Source of the DNA: Chloroflexota bacterium
GTDB taxonomy: Bacteria > Chloroflexota > Anaerolineae > Aggregatilineales > J027
DNA: 64,000 bases
Direction of reading: 5' to 3'
NCBI GenBank assembly: GCA_016234595.1
Contig: JACRBG010000016.1
Coordinates: 1 to 64,000 of the forward strand
Below the pieces are notes generated by a model. That model had not been told where the DNA came from. It saw only the letters and a program-made list of their open reading frames with translations, and ran no database searches. Below, in pieces: positions 17,247-25,978 of the stretch (position 1 is the first letter of the stretch; the number at the start of each line of letters is the position of its first letter). The position numbers and the translations under genes were made by a program.

Positions 17247-18529
17247 TTCCGTTTTTTAAGCGTTAGCCACACAGCAGGGCGTGGTTCAAGGGTTGCCCCC
17301 ATAAAGGAACGTACAGGTTTACCTGTGGAATTTAGTTCAAATTTCTGGAGAATGCGTGCAAGTATAACTTTGGCCTCTACCTGAGCAAACGCCATCCCTA
17401 TACAATTACGTGGCCCACCACCAAATGGCAAAAAAACATACGGGGTGCGAGTAGTCGATGCAAACCTCTCTGGTCTAAATGCGCTGGGGTCAGGCCAATA
17501 TCGTGCATCACGATGGGTCAGATAGATAGAATACATGACCCGTGTGCCCTCTGGAATGCAATATTCCCCAAACTCAAGATCTGTTGCAGCAATCCGCAAA
17601 CCAGCATGAATTGGGGGATATAAACGCAGGGTTTCATTGATTACCTGATCTAAATATTGAAGCTCTGATAGATAACTATAGTGGGGTGGATTTGAACCCA
17701 ATACCCCGCTTATTTCTGCTTGGGCTTTTGCTTGAATATCCGGATGACATGCCAATAAATATAGTGCCCAGCTTAAGAGAGCCGTGCTGGTATCATGCCC
17801 AGCTATAATCATGGTGAGAAGTTGATCTCGAATTAGATCATCTGACATCCTCGAGGTGATTAAAAGGCTCAATAAATCTTCATTGCTTGAGGGATTGGCG
17901 CGGCGATAAGCAATAAGCTGATAAAAGTATTCATCTAGCCGTCGGAATGCCCTTTGGTAGCCGGGGCGTGGGATATTGGGCCATATGACCCACAAACCGG
18001 GAGAAATATAGCGCAGTGTGCGCAGAATGGGTTGCCACAGCCGCTTCATTTCTGGTTCAAAATCCACCCCAAAGAGCGTTCTAGTTAGCACCAAGAGGGC
18101 CATTCGACGTATCTCGATTGAAACATTTAGGGGTACCGAAGCATCCCATTGAGCCAAAATAAAGTCCGCACACTCCCTCATAAGCGTTACATAATCGGGA
18201 AGCCTGTTTCGATGTAAAGCTGGGTTCATTTGACGACGGAGATAATCGTGAGAATCCCCATCTTCTACCAAAACCCCATGTCGAAGCAGGCGAACAATCG
18301 GGTCTTGATCAGAGCGCCAGCGCAGGGCATCTCGGTGTTCAGCTAAAACAAAGCGATTTGCCTCTGGCCCAGCCAACATGATTGGATTAAAGCCCGGTAG
18401 CGGAATCTGAAACACATCACCCAATTCTGCATGGAAGACTTCTAATGCCGCGAGAATAGTTTTTTGTTTTAATAATGCTTTGAGTGCATTTCTAGATATA
18501 GAGGCGGTGGGGAGAGGAATTCTGCTCAT
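17243..18529 (-). CDS. Cytochrome P450, probable carotenoid hydroxylase
   Basis: A 428-residue soluble-type P450. The oxygen-activation helix has AGHDT (243-247), the K helix ExxR is Glu299-Arg302, and the heme-ligand loop is FLPFGGGPRNCIGMAFAQ with Cys376. It ends tail to tail with the glycosyltransferase gene, overlapping by 4 nt, so the two transcripts are antisense at their ends. CYP175A1 of Thermus is a beta-carotene hydroxylase encoded near carotenoid genes. By context this enzyme may add the hydroxyl group that the neighbouring glycosyltransferase needs. No strong ribosome site precedes the chosen ATG. Family is certain; substrate is inferred. Confidence 0.9.
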   Translation of the reverse strand: MSRIPLPTASISRNALKALLKQKTILAALEVFHAELGDVFQIPLPGFNPIMLAGPEANRFVLAEHRDALRWRSDQDPIVRLLRHGVLVEDGDSHDYLRRQMNPALHRNRLPDYVTLMRECADFILAQWDASVPLNVSIEIRRMALLVLTRTLFGVDFEPEMKRLWQPILRTLRYISPGLWVIWPNIPRPGYQRAFRRLDEYFYQLIAYRRANPSSNEDLLSLLITSRMSDDLIRDQLLTMIIAGHDTSTALLSWALYLLACHPDIQAKAQAEISGVLGSNPPHYSYLSELQYLDQVINETLRLYPPIHAGLRIAATDLEFGEYCIPEGTRVMYSIYLTHRDARYWPDPSAFRPERFASTTRTPYVFLPFGGGPRNCIGMAFAQVEAKVILARILQKFELNSTGKPVRSFMGATLEPRPAVWLTLKKRN

Positions 18530-18838
18530 AAAATGTTTTGTTATCTCAATCGCCAGTGATACATGGGTCAGTCCTGTCGAGGGGTCGCCTGAATATGATA
18601 ATAATCAGCCAACAGGCGTATTCGAGCAAATGACACAGTATGGAAACCACGCAAAAATGGGGTAATCAGGATAGCGCCCCCAAAGGACATCCAAGAGTTG
18701 AATTCAAAATCGGAATGGCTTTTTTGACACTGGTCTTTTCCATGAGAGGCATTCCCCTTGGAGGTTCTCTGGTTACCTAGCTCCCATTTTTGCGTGATCT
18801 CGTGCTTCCCAAATGTTTTTTGGAAATTTACCGATCAA
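18530..18838. other. Intergenic region, nothing recognisable
   Basis: About 310 bp separate the P450 start from the end of the signalling operon. I see no gene, clear promoter or strong hairpin. Confidence 0.4.
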
Positions 18839-19234
18839 TTATCGGTGTCGCGTTACCCACACACGTTCGCCCTTCAAGATTTGCTGAAGCTGACCATGAA
18901 ATTCGTCGCTTTCAACAGGCTTAGAAATAAACGCGTCAAAGCCCATAGAGAGGGCGACATTAGACTCACTCATATGCACGGTATGGGCCACGATTGGGGC
19001 GGTCATCCCGATATCGTTTTTCAGAAATTTGAGTACATTGTAGCCATTTACGGCTGGCATTTCGAGATCCAAAAACACAATATCCACTTGGGAAAGCGTA
19101 TCTAGAACTTGCCCGATTAGGCTTGAATCTTGTACGGCGGTGTAGGTGAAATTTTCGAGTTCCAACAACTGACTCAAAATCTCCAAACTCATCGGGTCGT
19201 CGTCAATTATCAAGGCGTGTTTAGCCATTTTCAT
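18839..19234 (-). CDS. Single-domain response regulator (receiver 1)
   Basis: A 131-residue stand-alone receiver domain. Acidic residues are in IIDDDP, the phospho-acceptor is Asp56 in VFLDLEMP, the switch Thr is in IVAHT, and the conserved Lys is in FISKPV. There is no output domain. It is the last gene of a five-gene leftward operon, 18 bp after receiver 2. It probably passes or stores phosphate from the histidine kinase at 20181-22007, or acts by protein contact as CheY does. Its target is not evident from the sequence. Confidence 0.9.
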   Translation of the reverse strand: MKMAKHALIIDDDPMSLEILSQLLELENFTYTAVQDSSLIGQVLDTLSQVDIVFLDLEMPAVNGYNVLKFLKNDIGMTAPIVAHTVHMSESNVALSMGFDAFISKPVESDEFHGQLQQILKGERVWVTRHR

Positions 19235-19252
19235 CCTCTACCTTGTGATTAA

Positions 19253-19669
19253 TCAGTCGAAGAACCATACCGGTTTGCCTTCAAGGATAGTCTTTAACTG
19301 TTGGGGAAACAAATCATCATCCACTGGTTTCTTGATAAACCCAGCAAAGCCCATTGTGCGGGCTTTAGGAACAGCAACCGAAGCATCTGCCGCTGAAACC
19401 GCTACAATTGGCACAGCGGCCAATTCAGGCAGTGCATGAATTTCTTGGAATACGTCAAATCCGGTACGTTTGTCAGGCAACATCAGGTCTAGAAGGATAA
19501 TATCAATGGGGAGTGCCTTTAATATCTTTTGACTTTCACCTTTTGCCCACCAATCCACTTCTACATTAGCTCCGTGCATTCGGAGAATTGTCAGAAGTAT
19601 ATAGATGTTATCTGAATTGTCTTCAACAACATAGATACGTTTGTCTTGTAAAAGTTTCGAATTCCCCAT
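19253..19669 (-). CDS. Single-domain response regulator (receiver 2)
   Basis: A 138-residue receiver with YVVEDNSDN acidic pocket, Asp61 in IILLDLMLPDKRTG and Lys in FIKKPVDDD. The frame is open to 19711, but ATG 19669 has GGGAG just upstream and fits the domain start. There is no output domain. It is a paralogue of the two neighbouring receivers, sharing their C-terminal pattern of a KPV motif followed by a short helix and EG-K/R-VW ending, which suggests local gene duplication. Confidence 0.88.
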   Translation of the reverse strand: MGNSKLLQDKRIYVVEDNSDNIYILLTILRMHGANVEVDWWAKGESQKILKALPIDIILLDLMLPDKRTGFDVFQEIHALPELAAVPIVAVSAADASVAVPKARTMGFAGFIKKPVDDDLFPQQLKTILEGKPVWFFD

Positions 19670-19760
19670 ATTCTCCCTGCGTCTTGTGTCCAATCTAGCC
19701 CTATACTCCATTGAATATTAGAAAAGCTACCTATCAAAAATCCTTGGAGTTTGTGGAAGC

Positions 19761-20162
19761 TTAGACAATGATCTTCCAAACTTCCTCATAATTCATAATG
19801 TGCCTCAAAGTATCTGGGAAAGTGTCACTATCCACAGGCTTGGCAACCGCCCCATTGAATCCTGCTTCTTTGAGCAACCGGACTTCTTCATTCATGACAC
19901 TAGCGGTCAGTGCAATCACTTGAGATGATGAGAACTGTTCGTATCGCCGAATGATTTCTAGGATTTGGAAGCCGTTGATTGGTTCCATATGAATATCCAC
20001 AAAAATAATCTCTGGTATGGGCGACAATTTCACCAATTTCTGCTCAAAATCGGTACTATCCTCAAAGATAGTGACCTGCTTAAAGCCAAGGACATCAACC
20101 AAAAGCAACTTCATGACTTCCCGGCTAAAGAGGTCATCTTCGATATACAAAAATGTTGGCAT
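19761..20162 (-). CDS. Single-domain response regulator (receiver 3)
   Basis: A 133-residue receiver with FLYIEDD acidic pocket, Asp56 in IIFVDIHMEP, switch region VIALTAS and Lys in GAVAKPVDSDTFP. It directly follows the kinase gene (18 bp). There is no DNA-binding or enzymatic output. Its ending resembles the other two receivers (EVWKIIV against KPVWFFD and RVWVTRH), so the three are paralogues. Being closest to the kinase, it may be the first phosphate acceptor (inference). Confidence 0.9.
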   Translation of the reverse strand: MPTFLYIEDDLFSREVMKLLLVDVLGFKQVTIFEDSTDFEQKLVKLSPIPEIIFVDIHMEPINGFQILEIIRRYEQFSSSQVIALTASVMNEEVRLLKEAGFNGAVAKPVDSDTFPDTLRHIMNYEEVWKIIV

Positions 20163-20180
20163 GTTACTTTCCTTTCCAAC

Positions 20181-22007
20181 TTATAGAGTTGGTTTTAGAT
20201 GACTGGGTTGGATAGGTAAGGACACATAAAAAGTTGAGCCTCCATTAACTTTGCTCTCTAGCCAAAGTCGTCCCCCATGTGCCTCAGCGAGGCGGCGGGA
20301 GATTGGAAGGCCAAGTCCAGTTCCTTTACCTTGACGCAACCCTGTCTCGGTCTGCCGGAATGTTTCAAAAATGGCTTCATGCTCTTCGGGCGGAATGCCG
20401 GGGCCAGTATCTTCGACGACCATTATCACGGTATCCCCATCTCGGTGAGCCTTTACCGTAATATGCCCTGTCTGGGTAAACTTGCTTGCATTCGAGATGA
20501 GATTCAGTAGAATTTGACGGATACGTTGTTTATCGCCTGTCAACAGCGGGAGCGATTCGTCTATTTCTTGACGGAGTTCGATGGGTTTACCTTCCAACAA
20601 ACTTTCGCCAGTCGCACAGGCCTCGCGGATTTCGTCAGCCAAATTCACATTCGATTCGACAAATAGCTGTAACGAACCCGCCTCAATCTTGGAAATATCT
20701 AACACGTCATTAATCAGGCCCAATAGATGTTTGGCGCTTTGCACTACTTTGGTCAATGCTTCAATCTGTTTATCATTAACTGGCCCCAAGACACCCTTCG
20801 ACACAAATTTACTAAAGTTGATAATGGCGTTTAAAGGTGTACGCAGTTCATGCGAGGTGGCGGCCAAAAATTGGGATTTTACCTGATCGGCACGTTCAGC
20901 CTTAAGTCGGGCTTCTTCAGCTTCACGAGTACGTTCGGAGACCCGTGCCTCTAGTGAGCTAATGAGGTCTTGGAGTTGGTGGGTCATGGAGTTAAATGCC
21001 CCGACAAACTGACCAATTTCGTCTTTGCGGTTCATCTCAATGCGTTTGGAGTAATCGCCGCCCTGAATGGCTTGAGCAACCTGCGAGATTTGGATGATTG
21101 GTCGCACGACGCGGTTTACTGCCAAAATGACGATGACAATCGCGGCGAGAAGGGTGATGACCGTGATGATGGTGGCAAGTTGGGCAAGGTCAAAGGCAAG
21201 GGCGGTTGCCTCAGAATAATCTTTCTCGGCTACCACGATCAGTTCTTGGTTTTGAAGCTGCATTTTGCTCATAGCGAGCACAATGTCATTACCTTGCAAC
21301 CCAGTATGTCGCCCTTGACTTTCAGGCAGATCGAAGACTGTTTCTTTGAGCACAAATCTGGGATTCCGGTGGGCAATCACCAACCCGGTGTTATCTACAA
21401 TGTAGACATCTTCGCCATCTGCAAGGTCTAGGTTGCGAAGGATGCTTTCTTCCACATTTTGAAAACGGATTTCCGCAATCAGAACATACCCAGTTGTACC
21501 AGTGAACAAGTCTTCAATCGGAATAGCCATTGTGATAAGACGGTCACGCGCATCTTCGTTAAAGTGAACCGAGCTAAAACTAACCTCAGCCGTTTCGATG
21601 GCTCTTTGAAACAAAGGGTCGTTTTCACGGCTGGTCAAATCACTATCGGTAACAATGGACCCACGAGTTAAACGGATAGCTTCTTGCCCATCAGCTTGCG
21701 CCAATGTTAGCTCATAATAGGCTGGTTGCTTACTGAGTAGAACGAGTAGCACATCTTTTTGAGCAACAGAATCCAAAGAGGTTAAGCCATAGACATCTGT
21801 CAAGACGGATAACTCATTTTCACGCTCGCTAAAGAAGGCTTCGAGGCTGATGGAGGTCTGCCGTGCAAGATGCTCTTGGGATTTGACCGACTCGTTTTGA
21901 AGTCTATCGTATCCTTGCAAGGTAATCAGCGTACCAGCGATGACCAACGGGATGATAGTCAAACTGACGAATAAGAGCGTTAAGCGGATGCGTAAGCTGT
22001 TGAACAT
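20181..22007 (-). CDS. Membrane sensor histidine kinase
   Basis: A 608-residue kinase. TM1 is at about 8-30, followed by an extracytoplasmic Cache-like sensor (about 35-270), TM2 (about 278-298), HAMP (about 300-350), a coiled segment, HisKA with phospho-accepting His386 in ATSHELRTPLN, and HATPase with N box LLNLISNASKFT, G1 VVEDTGPGIPPE and G2 GTGLGLPISRRLAEAHGG. It lies between a periplasmic binding protein gene and three receiver genes, all leftward. The binding protein may present a ligand to the Cache domain. Downstream signalling must go through the receivers, since no output domain is encoded here. Confidence 0.93.
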   Translation of the reverse strand: MFNSLRIRLTLLFVSLTIIPLVIAGTLITLQGYDRLQNESVKSQEHLARQTSISLEAFFSERENELSVLTDVYGLTSLDSVAQKDVLLVLLSKQPAYYELTLAQADGQEAIRLTRGSIVTDSDLTSRENDPLFQRAIETAEVSFSSVHFNEDARDRLITMAIPIEDLFTGTTGYVLIAEIRFQNVEESILRNLDLADGEDVYIVDNTGLVIAHRNPRFVLKETVFDLPESQGRHTGLQGNDIVLAMSKMQLQNQELIVVAEKDYSEATALAFDLAQLATIITVITLLAAIVIVILAVNRVVRPIIQISQVAQAIQGGDYSKRIEMNRKDEIGQFVGAFNSMTHQLQDLISSLEARVSERTREAEEARLKAERADQVKSQFLAATSHELRTPLNAIINFSKFVSKGVLGPVNDKQIEALTKVVQSAKHLLGLINDVLDISKIEAGSLQLFVESNVNLADEIREACATGESLLEGKPIELRQEIDESLPLLTGDKQRIRQILLNLISNASKFTQTGHITVKAHRDGDTVIMVVEDTGPGIPPEEHEAIFETFRQTETGLRQGKGTGLGLPISRRLAEAHGGRLWLESKVNGGSTFYVSLPIQPSHLKPTL

Positions 22008-22060
22008 GAGGCTATTGTTCCTCTTCTTTGATGATGATTATGCGTGATGCAGGCATCTGC

Positions 22061-23071
22061 CTAATTATTGGGCGCCTCGGTTGCAAGGCTTTCAAAGTAG
22101 CCGGGACGGACAATCGTGTTAGCCTGACGCAAGATTGCTTCAGGAATGGTCATATTGATGGCCGCCGCCGCTTCAAGGTTAATCGTCAAAAAGTTCTCAG
22201 CGGTTTGAACAGGGAGGTCAGCAGGGCTTGCACCACGTAGAATGCGGTCAACAAGCTGGGCCGCTTGACCATTGCTATCATTCACGCTTGGGCCATAACC
22301 GACCACGTAACCGGGGACTGGGTCATCGGTGATTCCAGCAATGCCAATTTGATGTTCTGTGCAGAACGTCATCAACATTTGGTTGGACTCCGGATCAAAA
22401 AACACGAACGGCGTAATGAATACCCAATCCGCGTCTTCAGGGATATTTTGCACTACCTGCAACCCAGTCATGGTTTCGCTCAGTTGGGCGGTAACAACTT
22501 CAACACCGAGCTTGTCGGCAACGGCCTGTACTTGCTGCAAAGTGACATCCACACCAAGGGCATATGAACTGGAGATATAGTAGATTTTCTTGGTGGTAGG
22601 ATCAATTTCGGTGAGTAGCTGAAGGCGGCGTTCATGGGGCTTGTTGGTGATATTTCCGGTCACATTACCGCCGGGGTTCACAAGGTCTGTGACGGCTCCG
22701 GTTGCAACTGGATCGTCGGATCGGGCAAACACGATTGGAATTTCGGTGCCCACTAAAGCACGAAGATTGACCGCGTCTGTATCTGTTTCTGTAACAAATA
22801 CATCTACCCCCTCGTCTACCATGCTTTGAACCTGCTTCTGGTATTCTGCCTGCCAGTCTTCCATTGCCACATCTTGCATGTCTAAAGAGAGATAGGTCAG
22901 GTTTTCGCCCTCGACATATCCATATTCAAGCATTTTGGCCTTAAACCCGGTTGGGTCGCTCCACAATAACAAGGCGACTTTATAGGTATCGTCGGCTCCT
23001 TGGGCATAGGTCGGTGTGATAATGCTGGCGATTAACACTATGATGATCAAAACGACTTTGCTATATTTCAT
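22061..23071 (-). CDS. Periplasmic substrate-binding protein (ABC_sub_bind family)
   Basis: A 336-residue exported protein with signal peptide MKYSKVVLIIIVLIASIITP ending in YAQG. The mature part has the two-lobed type I fold seen in TrpX/COG2984 proteins (VALLLWSDPTGFKAKMLEYG, VFVTETDTDAV, ITNKPHERRLQLL). No lipobox is seen. ATG 23071 is chosen because the signal peptide begins there; AAGGAG lies upstream. No permease or ATPase genes accompany it. Instead it leads a histidine kinase operon, so it is probably a sensing accessory and not a transporter subunit (inference). The ligand is unknown. Confidence 0.83.
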   Translation of the reverse strand: MKYSKVVLIIIVLIASIITPTYAQGADDTYKVALLLWSDPTGFKAKMLEYGYVEGENLTYLSLDMQDVAMEDWQAEYQKQVQSMVDEGVDVFVTETDTDAVNLRALVGTEIPIVFARSDDPVATGAVTDLVNPGGNVTGNITNKPHERRLQLLTEIDPTTKKIYYISSSYALGVDVTLQQVQAVADKLGVEVVTAQLSETMTGLQVVQNIPEDADWVFITPFVFFDPESNQMLMTFCTEHQIGIAGITDDPVPGYVVGYGPSVNDSNGQAAQLVDRILRGASPADLPVQTAENFLTINLEAAAAINMTIPEAILRQANTIVRPGYFESLATEAPNN

Positions 23072-23545
23072 TATTTCATTAACTCCTTGGTCCTTAACTC
23101 GACCTTCAAAAGCGAAGCAACATAACAAATCAACAGAGCCTAACAAAACCTAGCTCATCAAGACACTTCCACCTCGACGAGTTAACAATGCTAAGAACTA
23201 TTTTTCTTTTTGGGTGGATGCTCCAAACAGCGATGAGATAGACTACCTTGAGGAAGGTGGCATCCTATCAATGAGAGAGTTCTCTATTAAATGAACCCGT
23301 AGAGTGCTTGGTTTAGATTTGAGTATTGTTACAGCGGATATCAACTCTTATTTTAAAGATAACGGATCTAAATAAAATGCCCATAAAATTCGCATAAAGA
23401 AATCAATACAATATTACTTTTTGCTCAATTAGGGCATACGACAAACCATGTGTAAAAATGGGTCTCTTTGCATTCAGTGGTGGTCTTGATCTTCTACAAT
23501 ACCTGAAGGAAGCGTTCGGCCAGTTGGCCCCTCATCTGCCTTTGT
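23072..23545. other. Promoter region of the signalling operon and non-coding DNA
   Basis: About 470 bp, AT-rich near 23330-23430, with no supported gene. It must hold the promoter for the leftward operon starting at 23071, but I see no consensus strong enough to place it. Confidence 0.35.
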
Positions 23546-23924
23546 CTAAGCTAACAAAAAACCGCTAACAGGGTGTAACAATCCAGAGCGGGGTGTCGTT
23601 TCAGATGACTGATGGCTTCTAGCTATTCCTCCATCAGATTTGAGATCGTGCAGTGGGGATGGCTGACCTAGTTCCACCTCATAGAGCAGGTCGTCTAAGG
23701 CCAAGCGATGGGTTGCTGATAGGCGATGGATCGTTGCTTCAAACATGGCTTGTTCGTAGGCATGGAGCACCGAAATCACCAACCGTTGGAGAAGTCCCTC
23801 CCTAGGTGGCTCAAGTTTCGCTTGGCGACAGCAATTATAAACCATCACTTCGAGTTAACACGGTTGATGTACTTCTGGGAGCACATCGTTTACCAGCCAA
23901 ACTTTATCTGCCGCCTTTATTGAA
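23546..23924 (-). pseudogene. Tn3-family transposase remnant
   Basis: Read on the - strand, one frame gives WLVNDVLPEVHQPC, a stop, then MVYNCCRQAKLEPPREGLLQ and RLVISVLHAYEQAMFEATIHRL, then ATHRLALDDLL. This order (W-L-x-EVLP-x-H-RP, then CR-x-LEPP, then RLV-x-S-LHA-E) matches my memory of the N-terminal part of Tn3-type transposases (DUF4158 region). A stop codon inside, a short length and no catalytic part show a dead fragment. I see no terminal inverted repeat. Confidence 0.55.
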
Positions 23925-23946
23925 CATTATACTGAGCATCAAAATG

Positions 23947-23991
23947 CCGGAAGCAACTTATCATCTTTGGTAAGTTCTACTTCCGGTTTTT
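23947..23991 (+). terminator. Strong stem-loop followed by T5
   Basis: CCGGAAG (23947-23953) pairs with CTTCCGG (23980-23986), with an inner AACTTA/TAAGTT stem, then TTTTT. It is terminator-like on the + strand, but no intact + gene ends here. It may be left over from the decayed element to its left. Confidence 0.55.
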
Positions 23992-24078
23992 GTTTTCTGA
24001 ACCCAAGAAGTAAAAGCTGTTTTCGAAAAGACTTTGAGGTTATAACGTCACTTTTTCCTTGTCGAATTAGGGAGTAAA

Positions 24079-24111
24079 TTCGCAGCGAGAAAGCATATTC
24101 AACGCTGCGAA
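24079..24111 (-). terminator. Stem-loop downstream of greA
   Basis: A 9-bp perfect stem TTCGCAGCG/CGCTGCGAA with a 15-nt loop starts about 40 bp after the greA stop. The T-run is weak, so termination efficiency is uncertain. Confidence 0.45.
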
Positions 24112-24151
24112 AGGGTAGTCATTTTGATTTTTAGGTGTTAGAGGAGATGTA

Positions 24152-24619
24152 TCAGTGGACTTTCTTGATTTTGACCTTCAATAAGCCATCAGGGGTCTGA
24201 TATTTGACGGTTTGGCCCACTTTTTTGCCAAGCAATGCTGAACCTAAGGGGCTTTCATTGGAAATACGCCCTTCACGGGGATTGGCTTCGGCTGGCCCAA
24301 CAATGCGATAGGTTTCTGGCTCAAATCCTTCTTCTTGGATAGTCACTTCGGAGCCAACCCGCACGATACCACCGCTAGGGTCTTCGTCAATGATGGTCGC
24401 ACTACGCAACACCACTTCCAGATAACGAATACGCCCTTCCAAAAAACCCTGCCGTTCTTTGGCGTCATGATAGTCCGCATTTTCCGAAAGGTCGCCCATT
24501 GCAATAGCTTCTTTAAGTTTGGCAGCCAGTGCTGGACGTTCTACATTCAGCAATTGGTCTAATTCCTCGCGCAGGGCTTTTGCACCATCAGCGGTCAGGA
24601 AATTTTGCTCATCAGACAT
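24152..24619 (-). CDS. greA: Transcript cleavage factor GreA
   Basis: A 155-residue protein that rescues backtracked RNA polymerase by stimulating transcript cleavage. The N-terminal coiled coil (LREELDQLLNVERPALAAKL) carries the acidic tip region DLSENADYHDAKERQGFLEGR with the Asp/Glu needed in the polymerase channel. The C-terminal FKBP-like domain contains RIVGPAEANP and ISNESPLGSALLGKK. Length equals the family norm. GGAGA precedes the ATG. It stands 77 bp downstream of the dGTPase gene and may share its transcript. Confidence 0.96.
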   Translation of the reverse strand: MSDEQNFLTADGAKALREELDQLLNVERPALAAKLKEAIAMGDLSENADYHDAKERQGFLEGRIRYLEVVLRSATIIDEDPSGGIVRVGSEVTIQEEGFEPETYRIVGPAEANPREGRISNESPLGSALLGKKVGQTVKYQTPDGLLKVKIKKVH

Positions 24620-24696
24620 AGCACGTTCTCCGAATGATTAAAAAGAATAGCTGGGATTTTGCTCAACAAGATTTTTTGAAATAAAGCGTTTATCCA

Positions 24697-25857
24697 TTAG
24701 GGTCGCTCAAATGGGACAAATAAACGCTCCCATTCCTGCAAGGCATAACGATCAGTCATCCCCGCAATATAATCAGTTACGGCGCGATGCTGACCGCGCT
24801 CATCGAATTTCTCGCGCACGGACGGTGGCAGTTGGGCCGGTTCTTCAATATAGGCAAGAAACAAATCTTGTAAAAAACGCCGCGCTTTACGGCTCATACG
24901 TACCACGCGAAAATGGCGGTACAAATTTTCATACAAAAATGTTTTGAACTGGCGGTTCATGGTGGCAAAACGCTCAGAATGCCCGACCAAATTGTGATCC
25001 AATTGTTGCACTTCTTCGGGCGATTGCACGCCAGCCGCATCTATCGCATCAGCGGTAGTGTTAATCACATCAAAAAGCTGCAACCCTACCATTCGGCGGA
25101 TTAAGCGATGCCGCATCAGTTCCGTCAGTGGCCCACCCGCATAGCCAACTTCATTTGATAAATATTGCCACCATTCCACCTCGGCCAATTGTTCAGGAAC
25201 TAAAAGACCACTACGCAGACCATCGTCCAAATCATGCGCGTTATACGCCATTTCATCCGAACTGTTGGCAATTTGTGCTTCGAGACTGGCTCTTAGGCTT
25301 GGATTAAAACCAAAACCCGCAGTATCACTATTATCGTACTCTGTCTCGTGTTTGACAATTCCTTCTCGCGCTTCAAACGAAAGATTCAACCCCGGCCAAT
25401 TGGGATAGCGCCGCTCTAGCTCTGTGACAATGCGATACGACTGTTTGTTATGCTCGAAGCCGCCATACGTAGCCATACATTCGTTTAGGGCGCTCTCGCC
25501 TGCATGACCAAAAGGGGGATGGCCTAGATCGTGGGCAAGGCAAATGACCTCAACCAAATCCTCATTCGCCCCAATGGCCCGCGCCAAACTCCGTCCAATT
25601 TGGGTTACTTCAAGCGTATGGGTCAGCCGAGTGCGGTAATAATCCCCTTCAAAATTGACAAAGACCTGCGTTTTATATTCTAAGCGACGAAATGCTGTGG
25701 TATGAATCACCCGATCACGATCCCGCTGAAAAATGGTGCGGTATTCAGGTTCGGCGTCAGGATATTCAGTCCCACGGCTTTGGTAACTCTTGAGCGCATA
25801 GGGAGCCAAAGCCCTTTTTTCTTGATCTTCCAAACGTTGCGTCGAAACTTTGACCAC
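24697..25857 (-). CDS. dgt: Deoxyguanosine triphosphate triphosphohydrolase-like protein
   Basis: A 386-residue HD-superfamily enzyme that would hydrolyse dNTPs to deoxynucleosides and triphosphate. Metal ligands of the HD domain are visible: His80 in RTRLTHTLEV and His109-Asp110 in CLAHDLGHPPFGHAGE, with a further Asp in NAHDLDDGL. The N-terminal block FRRLEYKTQVF is typical of the short (about 380-residue) dGTPase class. It starts at GTG 25857 behind GAGGAA. Substrate range of such shorter homologues is often broader than dGTP, so the exact dNTP preference is open. Confidence 0.92.
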   Translation of the reverse strand: MVKVSTQRLEDQEKRALAPYALKSYQSRGTEYPDAEPEYRTIFQRDRDRVIHTTAFRRLEYKTQVFVNFEGDYYRTRLTHTLEVTQIGRSLARAIGANEDLVEVICLAHDLGHPPFGHAGESALNECMATYGGFEHNKQSYRIVTELERRYPNWPGLNLSFEAREGIVKHETEYDNSDTAGFGFNPSLRASLEAQIANSSDEMAYNAHDLDDGLRSGLLVPEQLAEVEWWQYLSNEVGYAGGPLTELMRHRLIRRMVGLQLFDVINTTADAIDAAGVQSPEEVQQLDHNLVGHSERFATMNRQFKTFLYENLYRHFRVVRMSRKARRFLQDLFLAYIEEPAQLPPSVREKFDERGQHRAVTDYIAGMTDRYALQEWERLFVPFERP

Positions 25858-25978
25858 GGCGTTCCTCAGCGTTGATTAATGGTTGCTAAATATTAACCAG
25901 ATTTTAGCCTAAATTCGCTGCGATGGGGTAATATGTGCCGCCGATGTAAGGATAACTAGCCAGCGAGGTAAATATGTT

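Noticed and set aside
22028..22240. Small + strand frame over the binding-protein/kinase junction
   Set aside because: It is antisense to the binding-protein C terminus, with no ribosome site or motif.
23893..23991. Hairpin at 23947 as a terminator of a + strand gene
   Set aside because: No intact + strand gene ends nearby. It is kept as an orphan hairpin, not tied to a gene.
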